Of a stretch of 64,000 nt of DNA, positions 6,974 to 16,553 are shown piece after piece. Positions within the stretch are counted from its first letter, which is position 1, and every line of letters starts with the position of its first letter. The stretch spans positions 620,001 to 684,000 of the forward strand of contig OZ253494.1 in the NCBI GenBank assembly GCA_965262015.1. Direction: 5' to 3'. The notes below the pieces were generated by a model. The model saw nothing but the letters and a program-made list of their open reading frames with translations. It was not told the DNA's origin and did no database searches. A program made the translations under genes and the position numbers. The stretch comes from G965262015 sp965262015. Lineage in GTDB: Bacteria; Spirochaetota; Leptospiria; Turneriellales; CBDBES01.

Positions 6974-8302
6974 ATGATGATTATACAACCTAAATCATTG
7001 TGTAATTTATCCAGTATACGGTACAACAAACTAATTGAACACTCTAGCGGACTTAACCTAGAAAAAATTATACAAGATACTATTGTACCTGTATACAAGA
7101 AACACCAGAAATCTGCTCTTAAAACATTAAAGTTTTATACAAAACAATGGGATGGTTTTATACCAGAGAATTTTATTCTAGATAAACAAAACTTGAAAAT
7201 AGCATATGATAAGTTACAAAAAGACCAGCCTAAGGTTTTACAAGCTTTTAAACAAGCTTATAAAAATCTTTATACCTTCCATAAAAAGAATAAACCACAA
7301 AATTTTCGTATGTGTCTTCAACATAATATATTGGGGGTTAAACTTACCCCCTTTAACTCCATAGCACTTTATGTGCCTGGGGGTAAGGCCTTATATCCTT
7401 CTACTGTACTTATGGGGGTTATACCTGCCTCTATAGCAAAGGTGCGGGATATTATAGTGATTAGTCCACCCCAGAAAGATACACAAAAAGTACCCCTTGT
7501 TGTATGTGCCATGGCTTATCTTGCTGGAGCAGATAGAATTTTACAGGCTGGAGGAGCACAGGCTATAATATCAGCAGCTTTAGGCATACCAGAAATTAAT
7601 ATGCCACCTGTTGATTTTATTTATGGCCCAGGTAACGTTTACGTCTCAGCAGCAAAATCTTTCATTGCTGCAAATAATATTTGTGGTATTGATTCATTTG
7701 CAGGTCCCTCTGAGATTGTTATAATTGCTGATCACACGGCACAGCCTAATTTGTTAGCACATGATTTATTAGCACAAGCGGAACATGATGAAAATGCTGT
7801 TGCCATACTCTTATGTACAGATACAGAAATAGCCCAGCAAACAGCGGTAGCACTTGATCTTATCATATCTAATAAAGATTCTAAACGTGCTAATATCACT
7901 AAAAAAGCCATTCAAAATAATGGTCATATCTTGATTGTAGATAACATAGGTGAAGCAATCCAATTTTCTAACCAATTTGCCCCTGAACATCTTGAAATAC
8001 ATGTTGAAAAACCTAGGCGTGTATTGAAGGATATCCAGTCAGCAGGCAGTGTATTCTTAGGACCTTTTTCTCCCGTAGCTGTGGGTGATTATTATTCAGG
8101 TACAAATCATATACTCCCAACGAATAGAGCAGCAAGATTCTCTTCTGGGATTAATGTGTCTACATTCTTAAAAAGGATTACCTATCAAGAGTGTTCTGCA
8201 AAAGGACTAAAAAAATCAAAAAAGCCTATCAGTATTATGAGTGAAACTGAAGGTTTATTTGACGAACACGGTTATTCTGTATTAGCTAGATTCGAATCAT
8301 AG
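6974..8302 (+). CDS. hisD: Histidinol dehydrogenase
   Basis: 442 residues, full length. It catalyses the last two oxidations of histidine synthesis (histidinol to histidine, NAD+, zinc). Signatures: YVPGGKALYPST, AGGAQAI, YGPGNVYV, FAGPSEIVI, DLLAQAEHDENA with catalytic/metal residues, FAPEHLEI and GDYYSGTNHILPT. No other his gene is adjacent; hisZ lies at 33.6-34.6 kb, so the pathway genes are scattered. Its last 31 bases overlap the 3' end of rbfA on the opposite strand. The start with two ATGs (MMIIQ) directly follows the icd stop. Confidence 0.96.
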   Translation: MMIIQPKSLCNLSSIRYNKLIEHSSGLNLEKIIQDTIVPVYKKHQKSALKTLKFYTKQWDGFIPENFILDKQNLKIAYDKLQKDQPKVLQAFKQAYKNLYTFHKKNKPQNFRMCLQHNILGVKLTPFNSIALYVPGGKALYPSTVLMGVIPASIAKVRDIIVISPPQKDTQKVPLVVCAMAYLAGADRILQAGGAQAIISAALGIPEINMPPVDFIYGPGNVYVSAAKSFIAANNICGIDSFAGPSEIVIIADHTAQPNLLAHDLLAQAEHDENAVAILLCTDTEIAQQTAVALDLIISNKDSKRANITKKAIQNNGHILIVDNIGEAIQFSNQFAPEHLEIHVEKPRRVLKDIQSAGSVFLGPFSPVAVGDYYSGTNHILPTNRAARFSSGINVSTFLKRITYQECSAKGLKKSKKPISIMSETEGLFDEHGYSVLARFES

Positions 8303-8646
8303 TTAGATTTATCTTTTTCCAATAACCCATATATTTGTTGCTCTTTTTGAAATAATATATCTTCTCGAAACTGTATAAAAGGTATTCTACGCATCCGAAT
8401 ATTTTTGGCAATACTACGACTCAATACAGATATCAATGCATTTAAATTTTTTACAGCACGTGCTTTAACTCCATGACTACTAGCATAAATCGAAAAATAT
8501 ACACAGAATTGGCTACAATCTTTAGATAATGTACATCTTGTAAACGTAACAAAGCCACGCACAAGATCACTCATCTCTCTCTGATAAATGTCTGCAGTAA
8601 GCACTAATAACCTTTTTTCTAGGCGTTTATGTCGAATACTATGCAT
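8272..8646 (-). CDS. rbfA: 30S ribosome-binding factor A
   Basis: 124 residues, the usual RbfA size. It helps mature the 16S rRNA 5' end in the small subunit, important in the cold. The identification rests on the N-terminal pattern (RHKRLEKRLLVLTADIYQ), the central IRMRRIPFIQFRED block typical of the family, and position: nusA-infB-rbfA is a widely conserved order. It lies 24 bp downstream of infB and ends inside hisD on the other strand. Confidence 0.85.
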   Translation of the reverse strand: MHSIRHKRLEKRLLVLTADIYQREMSDLVRGFVTFTRCTLSKDCSQFCVYFSIYASSHGVKARAVKNLNALISVLSRSIAKNIRMRRIPFIQFREDILFQKEQQIYGLLEKDKSNYDSNLANTE

Positions 8647-8670
8647 AACAATAAAAAATATCTAACTGAA

Positions 8671-10815
8671 CTAGTGGATCTTTTTCTGAACTTGCTGAAT
8701 TATATAACCCTGTATGACATCATTTTCCTTAATATCGTTAAAGTTTTCCACTGCAATACCACATTCAAAACCTTCTTTCACTTGGGAAACGTTCTCTTTA
8801 AAACGCCTAAGTGTTTTGAGACTACCTTCATAAACAACAACACCATCACGCACAATACGTAATAAAGAATCTCTCTGTATATTACCTGAAGTAATCATAC
8901 AACCTGCAATTGTACCAACAGAAGAAACTTTAAAGATTTGCCGTACTTCTGCCTCACCCGTAAACTCTTCCACATCTTCAGGTGCGATCATACCCTGCAT
9001 GGCATCCTTGATCTTATCCACAATTTCATAGATAATTTTGAAATAATAGATAACTACTTTCTCTTTAGAGGCAATGCTTTTAACACGTGCATTAGCACGC
9101 ACTGAAAATCCAATAATAATTGCATGTGCGGCAGAAGCCAACATAATATCAGATTCTGTGATTTCTCCAGAACCCATTAAGATAATTTTGATACTGATGT
9201 CATCAGTAGATAATTTTTCTAAGGAATCACGAATAGCTTCTGCTGAACCCAATACATCGGCCTTAACAATTAGTTTTAATTCTTGAAGTTGATCTTGTGC
9301 AATAGCATCACTCAAATTTTCTAATTTAACTCTTTTAATTCTTTGATGTTGTTGCTGACGATCTAACTCTTCACGCTTATCTACAATACTTTTAACTTTT
9401 TTATCAGAATCAACAACATAAAAAGGGTCTCCTGCTTGAGGAATACCAACGGAACCCAAAATTTCTACAGGAGTTGATGGACCTGCTTCTATTAAGGGCT
9501 TCCCCCAACTATCGTACATAGCACGTACTTTCCCACCTTTTAAACCTACCACAAATGGATCGCCTTTCTTTAATGTTCCATTAGAAACCAAAACTGTAAT
9601 TACAGCACCACGTCCTTGATCTAATTTTGCCTCCACTACAACTCCTACAGCATTCTTTGTAGGATTAGCACGTAAATTTATCATGTCAGCCTGTAATAGA
9701 ATTACTTCTTGTAGTTTATCCAAATGTAGGTTTTGTAGAGCAGAGATTTTAACAGATGGAACATCTCCACCCCACTCTTCTGTTAATAAATTATGCTGAG
9801 ATAGACTCTGAAAAATTTTATCGACATTGGCATCTGGTAGATCAATTTTATTAATGGCAACAATAATAGGCACGGTAGCATCTTGGGCATGCTTTAAGGC
9901 TTCGACCGTCTGAGGCATAACCCCATCATCAACAGCTACCACCAAAACAACAATATCTGTTAATAAAGTACCTCGTGCCCTCATCGCTGTAAATGCTTCA
10001 TGCCCTGGGGTATCTAAAAAAGTTATACTACCGTTTTCAGTACTCACTTGGTAAGCACCAATATGCTGTGTAATACCTCCTGCTTCCTGAGAAACAATAT
10101 CAGTACTACGCATCGCATCTAATAGTTTTGTTTTACCGTGATCAACATGCCCCATGATCGTTACAATGGGTGATCTTGTGCATAAATCTGCCTCATTGTC
10201 CTTTTCTTCTTGAATAAGTGTTTCTTCGTAAAGGGAAACAACACGAATAGAACATCCAAATTCTTCAGCCACTAGAATAGCAGTCTCAGCATCTACTGAC
10301 TGCGTGATGGTCACCATTACACCAAGTTGCATAAACTTAGCGATTAAGTCTGAAGTTTTTACGTTAAGTTTTTTAGCTAATTCACCTACTTGTACATATT
10401 CTGTAATTTTAATCTCTTTAGGAATGGTAGATTTATGATGAATAACTCCAGAGGTATCTTGAGAACTTCTTCCTACTTGTTGTTTCAGAAAAAATTTCTT
10501 ATGCCCATCTTCTTGTAAAATATCTTCTCGTAATCTAGAAGATTTCTGCTTAACGTTCTTGTCTTTTTTATGTGCAACTAAAGACCCTTGTTTCACACCA
10601 CCTGGTTTATTTGCTAGAATATTATGATTACGTGGTTGACTTGTGTTCTGGTGAAATTTTTTTATGTTTGGCTGAGTCTTCTGCTCTACTAAAGGTCTGG
10701 GCTTCGCAGCATTAACAACGTTATTAGGTTCTACTTTCTGACGCTGTACAGCAGCAATTTTAGCTGAAATAGAGGATTTATTGCTGGAACGCTTAATAAC
10801 TAGTTTTTTTGCCAT
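8671..10815 (-). CDS. infB: Translation initiation factor IF-2
   Basis: 714 residues. This GTPase delivers initiator tRNA to the 30S subunit. A basic, low-complexity N-terminus (1-125) is followed by an IF2_N-like segment (IKITEYVQVGELAKKLNV), then the G domain: P-loop GHVDHGKT near 223, DTPGHEAF, and NKID. Domains II-IV follow (GDPFVVG, then SAEAIRDSLEKL). The N-terminus is shorter than in many bacteria. It lies between nusA (21 bp gap) and rbfA, the standard cluster. Confidence 0.97.
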   Translation of the reverse strand: MAKKLVIKRSSNKSSISAKIAAVQRQKVEPNNVVNAAKPRPLVEQKTQPNIKKFHQNTSQPRNHNILANKPGGVKQGSLVAHKKDKNVKQKSSRLREDILQEDGHKKFFLKQQVGRSSQDTSGVIHHKSTIPKEIKITEYVQVGELAKKLNVKTSDLIAKFMQLGVMVTITQSVDAETAILVAEEFGCSIRVVSLYEETLIQEEKDNEADLCTRSPIVTIMGHVDHGKTKLLDAMRSTDIVSQEAGGITQHIGAYQVSTENGSITFLDTPGHEAFTAMRARGTLLTDIVVLVVAVDDGVMPQTVEALKHAQDATVPIIVAINKIDLPDANVDKIFQSLSQHNLLTEEWGGDVPSVKISALQNLHLDKLQEVILLQADMINLRANPTKNAVGVVVEAKLDQGRGAVITVLVSNGTLKKGDPFVVGLKGGKVRAMYDSWGKPLIEAGPSTPVEILGSVGIPQAGDPFYVVDSDKKVKSIVDKREELDRQQQHQRIKRVKLENLSDAIAQDQLQELKLIVKADVLGSAEAIRDSLEKLSTDDISIKIILMGSGEITESDIMLASAAHAIIIGFSVRANARVKSIASKEKVVIYYFKIIYEIVDKIKDAMQGMIAPEDVEEFTGEAEVRQIFKVSSVGTIAGCMITSGNIQRDSLLRIVRDGVVVYEGSLKTLRRFKENVSQVKEGFECGIAVENFNDIKENDVIQGYIIQQVQKKIH

Positions 10816-10836
10816 TCAACACTCACACAACAAAGC

Positions 10837-12303
10837 CTATTCATGCCTTGCATTTAAATCTTTATTATCTTCCTCTTCTTCAAATTCAATACTTTCGCTA
10901 ATAATTTCTAGGATCTTTTCAGCAGTTGCCTTCCCAATACCTTCCATATCAATCAAACTATCTTCCTGCAAGGCCAAAAGATCTTCAACATATTTGATAT
11001 CATTTTCATTTAATATTTTTAGGATACGCTTACTAATTCCTGGTACTTCTGATAAAAGAATTTTTTGCTCCTCTTGTTCTCTATCATCATCAAGTGCTAT
11101 ATTAGATTGGGCAGTATCAGCAGAATCATGTGTACTAAACAACTCATCAAAACTACGTTTTGCCTGTGGTGTCACCATCTCCTGGGAAAAATCTGATTCA
11201 CTCTTAATATCAATCTTACAGTTTGTTATGTATGAAGCCAACTTTACATTAGATCCTTCCCGCCCAATTGCAAGAGACAAGTCTTTATCAGGCACTACAA
11301 TTATAGCCTCCCGAGCAATTGCATCTACTTTCACCAAAGTAGGCTTCGCAGGAGACATGGCATTTGTTACAAATGTCTTTAAGGATGAAGAATATTCAAC
11401 AATATCGATCCGCTCGTTGCCTAATTCACGTATAATCGCACGTATCCGCACTCCTTTCATACCCACACAGGCACCCACTGGATCTATATCTTGCATGTTA
11501 GTATCAACAACAACTTTGCTACGTATTCCTGGCACTCGACCAATGGATTTTATCTGTACGATATTCTCGTAAATCTCTGGTACTTCCATTTCAAACAGTC
11601 TATGAATAAAGTTCTTATCCGCACGACTCACAATGATTTTAATTGTTTTTCCTCTGTCTTCTTCAATGGAATACAGTAGAACCTTAATTCGATCATCTAA
11701 TCGATATTTTTCCGTGGGAACCTGATGCTTAAGTGGCATGATACCTTCAACAGTACCATTGCTTAGATTACCAGCCAGATTAACAAAACAGATATTGCCT
11801 TTCTTACGTATAATATAGCCATTAATTAACTCACCAACTTTATGCTCATAATCCTGCCTGATTTTTTTTTGCTCAAATTCTCTAAGCTTCTGGGCTGCTA
11901 CTTTGACACCAATTTGGGTAGCAATACGGCTGTATGCTTCAATATCTTCAATAACATCAATTTTATCACCCAAAACCACATCCTTACTGATTACTTGGGC
12001 ATCTTCTATATTAATTTGCATGCCATCTAACAAAACTCTCTCCACAACTATCTTATATGATTTCAAAACAATCTGTGACTTGGTCATATCAATGATTACT
12101 TCTGCATTTTCACTTGTCTGATATTTTTTTCTATAGGCAGCCAAAAGAGCAGAACGAATTACATCTTCTACTTCTTCATAACTCAGTCCCGCATCAACTT
12201 GAAGCGACTGCACAGCATCAACTAAAATACGTACGGCACTCTTTGTTTTTCTCGCAATAGGCATTATCAATCGATCTCCAGTCCCGAGAGTTTGGTGATT
12301 CAT
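10837..12303 (-). CDS. nusA: Transcription termination/antitermination protein NusA
   Basis: 488 residues from the first ATG; a second ATG at 12264 (MPIARKTKSAV) with GGAG 11 bases upstream is an equally good start. N-terminal RNA-polymerase-binding domain (LSYEEVEDVIRSALLAAYRKKY), S1 domain about 135-200, tandem KH domains about 230-370 (GKVGMKG-like CVGMKGVRIRAI; AIGREGSNVKLAS), and a C-terminal helix-hairpin-helix region (LLSEVPGISKRI; DMEGIGKATAEKI). It regulates pausing, termination and rRNA antitermination. rimP, which normally precedes it, is not seen upstream; that side is mobile-element debris. Confidence 0.95.
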   Translation of the reverse strand: MNHQTLGTGDRLIMPIARKTKSAVRILVDAVQSLQVDAGLSYEEVEDVIRSALLAAYRKKYQTSENAEVIIDMTKSQIVLKSYKIVVERVLLDGMQINIEDAQVISKDVVLGDKIDVIEDIEAYSRIATQIGVKVAAQKLREFEQKKIRQDYEHKVGELINGYIIRKKGNICFVNLAGNLSNGTVEGIMPLKHQVPTEKYRLDDRIKVLLYSIEEDRGKTIKIIVSRADKNFIHRLFEMEVPEIYENIVQIKSIGRVPGIRSKVVVDTNMQDIDPVGACVGMKGVRIRAIIRELGNERIDIVEYSSSLKTFVTNAMSPAKPTLVKVDAIAREAIIVVPDKDLSLAIGREGSNVKLASYITNCKIDIKSESDFSQEMVTPQAKRSFDELFSTHDSADTAQSNIALDDDREQEEQKILLSEVPGISKRILKILNENDIKYVEDLLALQEDSLIDMEGIGKATAEKILEIISESIEFEEEEDNKDLNARHE

Positions 12304-12411
12304 AACTCTGTATGTAAAGTACTAATTTTTTACTTAACCTGGTTCGTATTGAAAAGTCAAGTCTGGAGTTGGACAGTTTAAGGTATTCATAAGCCGTTTT
12401 TCTTAAATAGT

Positions 12412-12618
12412 ATGGAAAATAGACACCATGTACATATAAAATGGATATATTGCTGTGGCTGTAGAACGGTATCTTGGAAGATTATGGCAATGCTTATACC
12501 CAATCTAAAATCAGAAACATTATTAGAAGCATGGAAACAGTTGTTTCTCCAGGTAGATAATATCCAGGCTATCATTTACAATAGAGAAACTAAAAATACA
12601 TTATTTAGAAGTTTATAG
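12412..12618 (+). pseudogene. Possible IS1-type transposase fragment
   Basis: A 68-codon frame. Its residues KWIYCCGCRTVSWKIMAM, then ETLLEAWKQL and a following hydrophobic strand, line up in pattern with the DDE-domain segment of IS1 InsB (RWLFYAYDSLRKTVVAHVF). The catalytic aspartates are not preserved and both ends are missing. It sits among other repeat debris. This is a weak assignment; a chance open frame is the alternative. Confidence 0.3.
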
Positions 12619-12740
12619 AGAATGCTAAATACAGTAGTCTATGCATGCAACCCAGGTTTGACCGTGGCAAAAGGGACAGGTTGAGAATGCTATTAAATAA
12701 CATAGAAAGATATTTTGACAGAAAAATAGATTATCTAACA

Positions 12741-12852
12741 TTAAAATGAAAAAATATATTTAGATCTTGTACTATGATCAGTAACATGTGTAGGCTATTC
12801 CTTACGGAATAGAATGGTAAGTAAAGTCTTTGATATCCAGAACCAGTTCTGG
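12741..12852 (-). repeat. Dispersed repeat copy R2
   Basis: The reverse complement matches R1 and R3 from the CCAGTTCTGG-like start (here GAACTGGTTCTGG) through GTAAGGAATAGCCTACACATGTTACTGATCATAG (positions 12776-12809) to GTACAAGATCTAAATATATTTTTT-like sequence (12750-12773). The last part is missing from R1 because the gene array takes its place. A perfect hairpin CTATTCC-TTAC-GGAATAG lies at 12793-12810. As in R1 and R3 the leading part reads as a protein tail ending at the TAA of GTAAGG. Confidence 0.6.
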
Positions 12853-12939
12853 ATTTGTCATATATGAAAAATAGCACAAGCAATTAATATATATAGGTTT
12901 ACCATAGTATATTCCATATGAAACACTTAATAAAAGAAG

Positions 12940-12961
12940 AACTAACCAAGTCTATTCTGCC
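12940..12961 (-). repeat. Dispersed repeat fragment R4
   Basis: The reverse complement contains CAGAATAGACTTGGTTAGT, identical over 19 bases to 424-442 in R1. The flanks differ. Too short to call more than a leftover of the same element family. Confidence 0.4.
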
Positions 12962-13049
12962 TATATATGATGCTGACTTTCCAGAAAAATTAATATTTTC
13001 TCTAAAAAGTTTTGATAAGTGAAAAAATAAAATAATAGCTAAATTCTAG

Positions 13050-14519
13050 TTATTGGAGATACTTTTCTGCTAATTTTATAAGCTCTTTTCGATTAATTTT
13101 CATATTCCTACTATTACTTACATTAGCAGGAAAAACAAAATAATGGATGGGATGTTTTATTGATGGTAAGTTATTCATCAAATGTGAATGTATGCTAGGT
13201 AATATAGTATTGAGCTGATCTCCATCTATTTGTAAAAATGCCACGGGTAAATACATACTTTCCTTATCAATTACAGGCACTACTGTTGCTACTAAAATAC
13301 TATCCATATCTTGTAAAATAGCCTCAATCTCTTCAGGTTGAATATTCTCCCCTTTAGATATAAACATATTATCTTTCCTCCCAGTAATTACCAGAGTTTT
13401 TTGATGATCAAAGTAACCTAGATCACCCGAACAAAACCAGCCTTGGGTATTCGTAATAGGAAAAAAATGACTATTTTGCAGATACCCCATACATAATACA
13501 GGTCCTTTTACATAAATCTCCTGATCAGAATTAGTACATACCATGCGAAACGGTAGTACCTTAACACCAGATGTATACATTTTAGTTTGTTGGGGAGAGG
13601 TGTTAGCTACCTGAGATGACATTTCAGAGCTACCGTATGTATGGTATAAAACAATATTATACTGCTTAGCCTGCTCTATAATTGCACTAGGTACACTACT
13701 ACCGCCTATAAAAATCTTAGTTCTAGTGGTACCTATGTATACCTTACAACTAGTAGATAAACGCATAAACTGGGTAACTACCATAGAGATATAGGTAATC
13801 ATCGGATGGCCAATCATATTTTCTATGTTACGAGTGAGTACAACTTGACCTCCTACTAAAAGCATACGGTATAGAATAGACAAGCCTGCAATATGAAATA
13901 ATGGTAGAGATAATAACCAAGCATCACGGCATGTTAGCTGAATATTTTTGTGTAAACCTAAAGCTGAATAATAATGATTTTTATAGCTATGTATCACACC
14001 TTTTGGTGGCCCAGTACTAGCCGAAGTAAATATAACATTGGCTTGTTCTCCCATACTAGGAAATGAATATTGATGATGATCTATTTTGTTTATAGATAAA
14101 TTATTATTTGTTAGTTGGTTTAGTAATAGATCTAACCTAATGACGATGCAATTAGGGAAAGGATGTTCTTCTGTTAGTAAGGTGTTGTATTGATCTGTGA
14201 TAAAAAATGTAATACAATTATTACATAATAAATTTTCTATTAATTTTGGTGGAAACTTGTAATTGAAATGTACTGCCGTGGCACGCCGTAAATTTAGTGC
14301 CATAATAATATACAAATATTCTATACTATTTTGCAGAGCAAGACCCACATAATCACCAGGCTTGATTTGATATTTCATTCGTAACAGTTTTTCTAATTGG
14401 ATAGTATGAGAGAAATAATCTTGATAAGAAACTTTATGGGCTCGATCTAAATCATAAATAGCAGTTGAATGCGAAAATTTTTTAAAAGCACGATAAAGCA
14501 AAAAAGAACGTAAACTCAT
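13050..14519 (-). CDS. menE: o-Succinylbenzoate--CoA ligase
   Basis: 489 residues, an ANL-superfamily adenylate-forming enzyme that activates o-succinylbenzoate with CoA for menaquinone synthesis. Motifs: phosphate loop FTSASTGPPKGVIHS, HTYGSSEMSSQ, GWFCSGDLGY and hinge/A8 GRKDNMFISKGENIQPEEIE with C-terminal lysine-bearing NRKELI. The substrate is set by context: it follows menC by 3 bp, and menB lies at 56 kb. Other acyl-CoA ligases share the motifs, but the pairing makes MenE likely. Confidence 0.88.
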   Translation of the reverse strand: MSLRSFLLYRAFKKFSHSTAIYDLDRAHKVSYQDYFSHTIQLEKLLRMKYQIKPGDYVGLALQNSIEYLYIIMALNLRRATAVHFNYKFPPKLIENLLCNNCITFFITDQYNTLLTEEHPFPNCIVIRLDLLLNQLTNNNLSINKIDHHQYSFPSMGEQANVIFTSASTGPPKGVIHSYKNHYYSALGLHKNIQLTCRDAWLLSLPLFHIAGLSILYRMLLVGGQVVLTRNIENMIGHPMITYISMVVTQFMRLSTSCKVYIGTTRTKIFIGGSSVPSAIIEQAKQYNIVLYHTYGSSEMSSQVANTSPQQTKMYTSGVKVLPFRMVCTNSDQEIYVKGPVLCMGYLQNSHFFPITNTQGWFCSGDLGYFDHQKTLVITGRKDNMFISKGENIQPEEIEAILQDMDSILVATVVPVIDKESMYLPVAFLQIDGDQLNTILPSIHSHLMNNLPSIKHPIHYFVFPANVSNSRNMKINRKELIKLAEKYLQ

Positions 14520-14522
14520 GTT

Positions 14523-15608
14523 TTATATATATATCCTATCTAATTGACTAGTTCGAATGTTATTAACCATATGGTTATAAGCTACAAAAATATAGCCAGT
14601 TTTAATAGTAAAAGGTATCTCTAAAATAGAGTTTTGGTACCATCTAATAACATCAAAACCAGCATTTACATGACTTTGTCCCAATAACAATAAAATGGTG
14701 TAAATAGAAATTTCTGTTTCAAAATTAGAAGAAGGAACGATGGCGATCTTTCTGTTTCTATATTGCAGGTAATATAATAAAGACTGATATAAACCAACTA
14801 TAGAAGGTTTTAATACAATAGCCTTAGCGTGTTCTATTAAATGTGACAGTTCTTTTATTGTGGGTTGGCACATACTTTCGTCTAAAGCAAAGGGAAGATG
14901 AGTCTGTTCATATAATAATAGCAGTTGAGAAGTATTTTGTAATGGCTCTTCAATATATTCGATATTGCACTCTTTTATGTATTTCCACATATATAACATC
15001 TCATCGTAGGATAATTGTCGGTTAGCATCTAATCGAATCTTTTTATAAGGCCCAATCAAACGACGTAGATATTTGATCTTTGCTATGTTTATATCAAGAT
15101 TACAATCCACTTTAATCTTAAAACAAGTATAGCCTAATTGTAGTAGATGAATTATCTCGTCTCTCATATCATCCATTATATAATTATGCTTATAATCAGG
15201 AGTTTGGGCAAGTCTGTGGTTTAGTAGAGCATTTAAAGGGATATGTTGCTTGATCTGAAAGGGCACACATTGACCCATATCTTGATCATGGAAATATTTT
15301 TGTATAATAATACATTCACAGCAAAATAAAACACTTGTACATATGAAATTATTACAAGCTGTTTCATGCATATTCTTTAGAGTATTGAATAAAGTTTCTA
15401 CACCTGGGATATATTGCCTTAATAAATATCTAATTTGTATAGCTAAGAGATCCTGTGAAATCACACCAAGGTCTATACTACACTCCCCCCATAAATATAA
15501 ATCGTGGTAAGGCTGAGCGACTATTAAAACTGTTTTAGTATGAAAAGAGTGTTTTTGTACACCTTTAATCTTAAACGTATATCGATAAAATAAGGGTGAT
15601 ACAAGCAA
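14523..15608 (-). CDS. menC: o-Succinylbenzoate synthase
   Basis: 361 residues, enolase superfamily. It dehydrates SHCHC to o-succinylbenzoate. The active-site set is visible: CFKIKVD (catalytic KxK), RLDANR (metal Asp), IEYIEEPL (metal Glu), FALDES (metal Asp) and IVLKPS (catalytic Lys). The first in-frame codon is TTG at 15608; no nearby ATG fits, so the start is uncertain. It lies between flgF (8 bp gap) and menE (3 bp gap) on one strand, so these three are likely one transcript. Confidence 0.88.
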   Translation of the reverse strand: MLVSPLFYRYTFKIKGVQKHSFHTKTVLIVAQPYHDLYLWGECSIDLGVISQDLLAIQIRYLLRQYIPGVETLFNTLKNMHETACNNFICTSVLFCCECIIIQKYFHDQDMGQCVPFQIKQHIPLNALLNHRLAQTPDYKHNYIMDDMRDEIIHLLQLGYTCFKIKVDCNLDINIAKIKYLRRLIGPYKKIRLDANRQLSYDEMLYMWKYIKECNIEYIEEPLQNTSQLLLLYEQTHLPFALDESMCQPTIKELSHLIEHAKAIVLKPSIVGLYQSLLYYLQYRNRKIAIVPSSNFETEISIYTILLLLGQSHVNAGFDVIRWYQNSILEIPFTIKTGYIFVAYNHMVNNIRTSQLDRIYI

Positions 15609-15616
15609 AGTTAATA

Positions 15617-16459
15617 CTAACGGGCAACTTCATTGATAAGCTTACCTAACATAGAATCATGGGTTTGTATACTCTTCTGATTCATTTCATAAGTACGTTG
15701 CACTTCTATCATATCAACCATTTCTCGCACTACATTTACATTAGAAGCTTCTAATGCACCCTGTTGAACTTCCACTAGTGGACTAGACAACACCATATCC
15801 CCGGATTCTAGAGTGGTACGATATAAAGAAGCACCTTCTTTATCTAGATGACGTATAAAATCTACTGTTCGAAACTGTATTCTATCTAATAATGCTGGCT
15901 CTTCCCATGTATTTTTATCTTTACCGTAGATACGTGTTGGATCATCTTCAATATCTTGATTTACCCAAACCTCACCATTAGGTTTTACTAAAAAATTATT
16001 GCTTTTTACCTTCAAGGGGAAACCACTTTCGCCTAAAAGGGGGAAACCTTGCGATGTTACCAAGTGTCCTTCTTCGTTCACTGTGAAAGCACCATTTCTG
16101 CTTAAACGGTTACCATGGTTTGTAGCAATGACAAAAAAAGCGTTACCATTTATGGCAAGATCAGTTTCTTTATTTGTATGTTTTACAGGGCCCTGGGAAA
16201 AATTAGTATGTAATTCATTCACCTCTACGCCGGTACCTAACTTACCTACTAAAGGGCTAGTATCAAAACTACCCATCGGAGACCAACCTATTCCATCATC
16301 ATTAGTACGATGTATTAATAATTCAGGGAAAGTCTTATAAATAACACTGTCTCGTTTAAAAGCAGTCTTGTCTACGTTAGCAAGGTTATTAGCCACAACA
16401 TCCATTTTTACTTGTGTAGCTCTCATACCACTAGCCCCTATGTATAAACCACGTATCAT
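15617..16459 (-). CDS. flgF: Flagellar basal-body rod protein, FlgF/FlgG family
   Basis: 280 residues. The N-terminal rod signature GLYIGASGMRATQVKMDVVA and NNLANVDKTAFKRD, plus the C-terminal QQGALEASNVNVVREMVDMI and QRTYEMNQKSIQ, identify an axial rod protein. The insert with FPELLIHRTNDDGIGW and VGKLGTGVEVNEL is like spirochete FlgF/FlgG. No sigma-28-like site is visible directly upstream. The usual neighbour (the second rod gene) is missing; menC and menE follow instead. FlgF rather than FlgG is a judgement from length and the internal insert. Confidence 0.85.
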   Translation of the reverse strand: MIRGLYIGASGMRATQVKMDVVANNLANVDKTAFKRDSVIYKTFPELLIHRTNDDGIGWSPMGSFDTSPLVGKLGTGVEVNELHTNFSQGPVKHTNKETDLAINGNAFFVIATNHGNRLSRNGAFTVNEEGHLVTSQGFPLLGESGFPLKVKSNNFLVKPNGEVWVNQDIEDDPTRIYGKDKNTWEEPALLDRIQFRTVDFIRHLDKEGASLYRTTLESGDMVLSSPLVEVQQGALEASNVNVVREMVDMIEVQRTYEMNQKSIQTHDSMLGKLINEVAR

Positions 16460-16553
16460 ATAATAGGCACATCGGATTAATTAAACATAATAATACTAAA
16501 AAATATTATCATATATAGAAAAACACTATGAACAACTAACAATTTATCCAGTG

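Larger units (their letters stand above)
12304..13049. other. Gene-poor region with mobile-element debris
   Basis: About 750 bases without an intact gene between the starts of nusA and the end of menE. It contains a possible transposase fragment (12412-12618), repeat copy R2 (12741-12852, inverted), a 22-base fragment of the same repeat family (12940-12961), and a 34-codon frame at 12918-13022 (MKHLIKEELTKS) that I cannot assign. No tRNA-like fold was recognised. Confidence 0.6.

Noticed and set aside
10781..11572. 263-codon rightward frame inside nusA
   Set aside because: It is serine/isoleucine-rich antisense of nusA, whose S1 and KH motifs are clear on the other strand.
12640..12690. Zinc-ribbon InsA-like fragment on the minus strand (CPFCHGQTW)
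   Set aside because: Only nine residues support it; too short to separate from chance.
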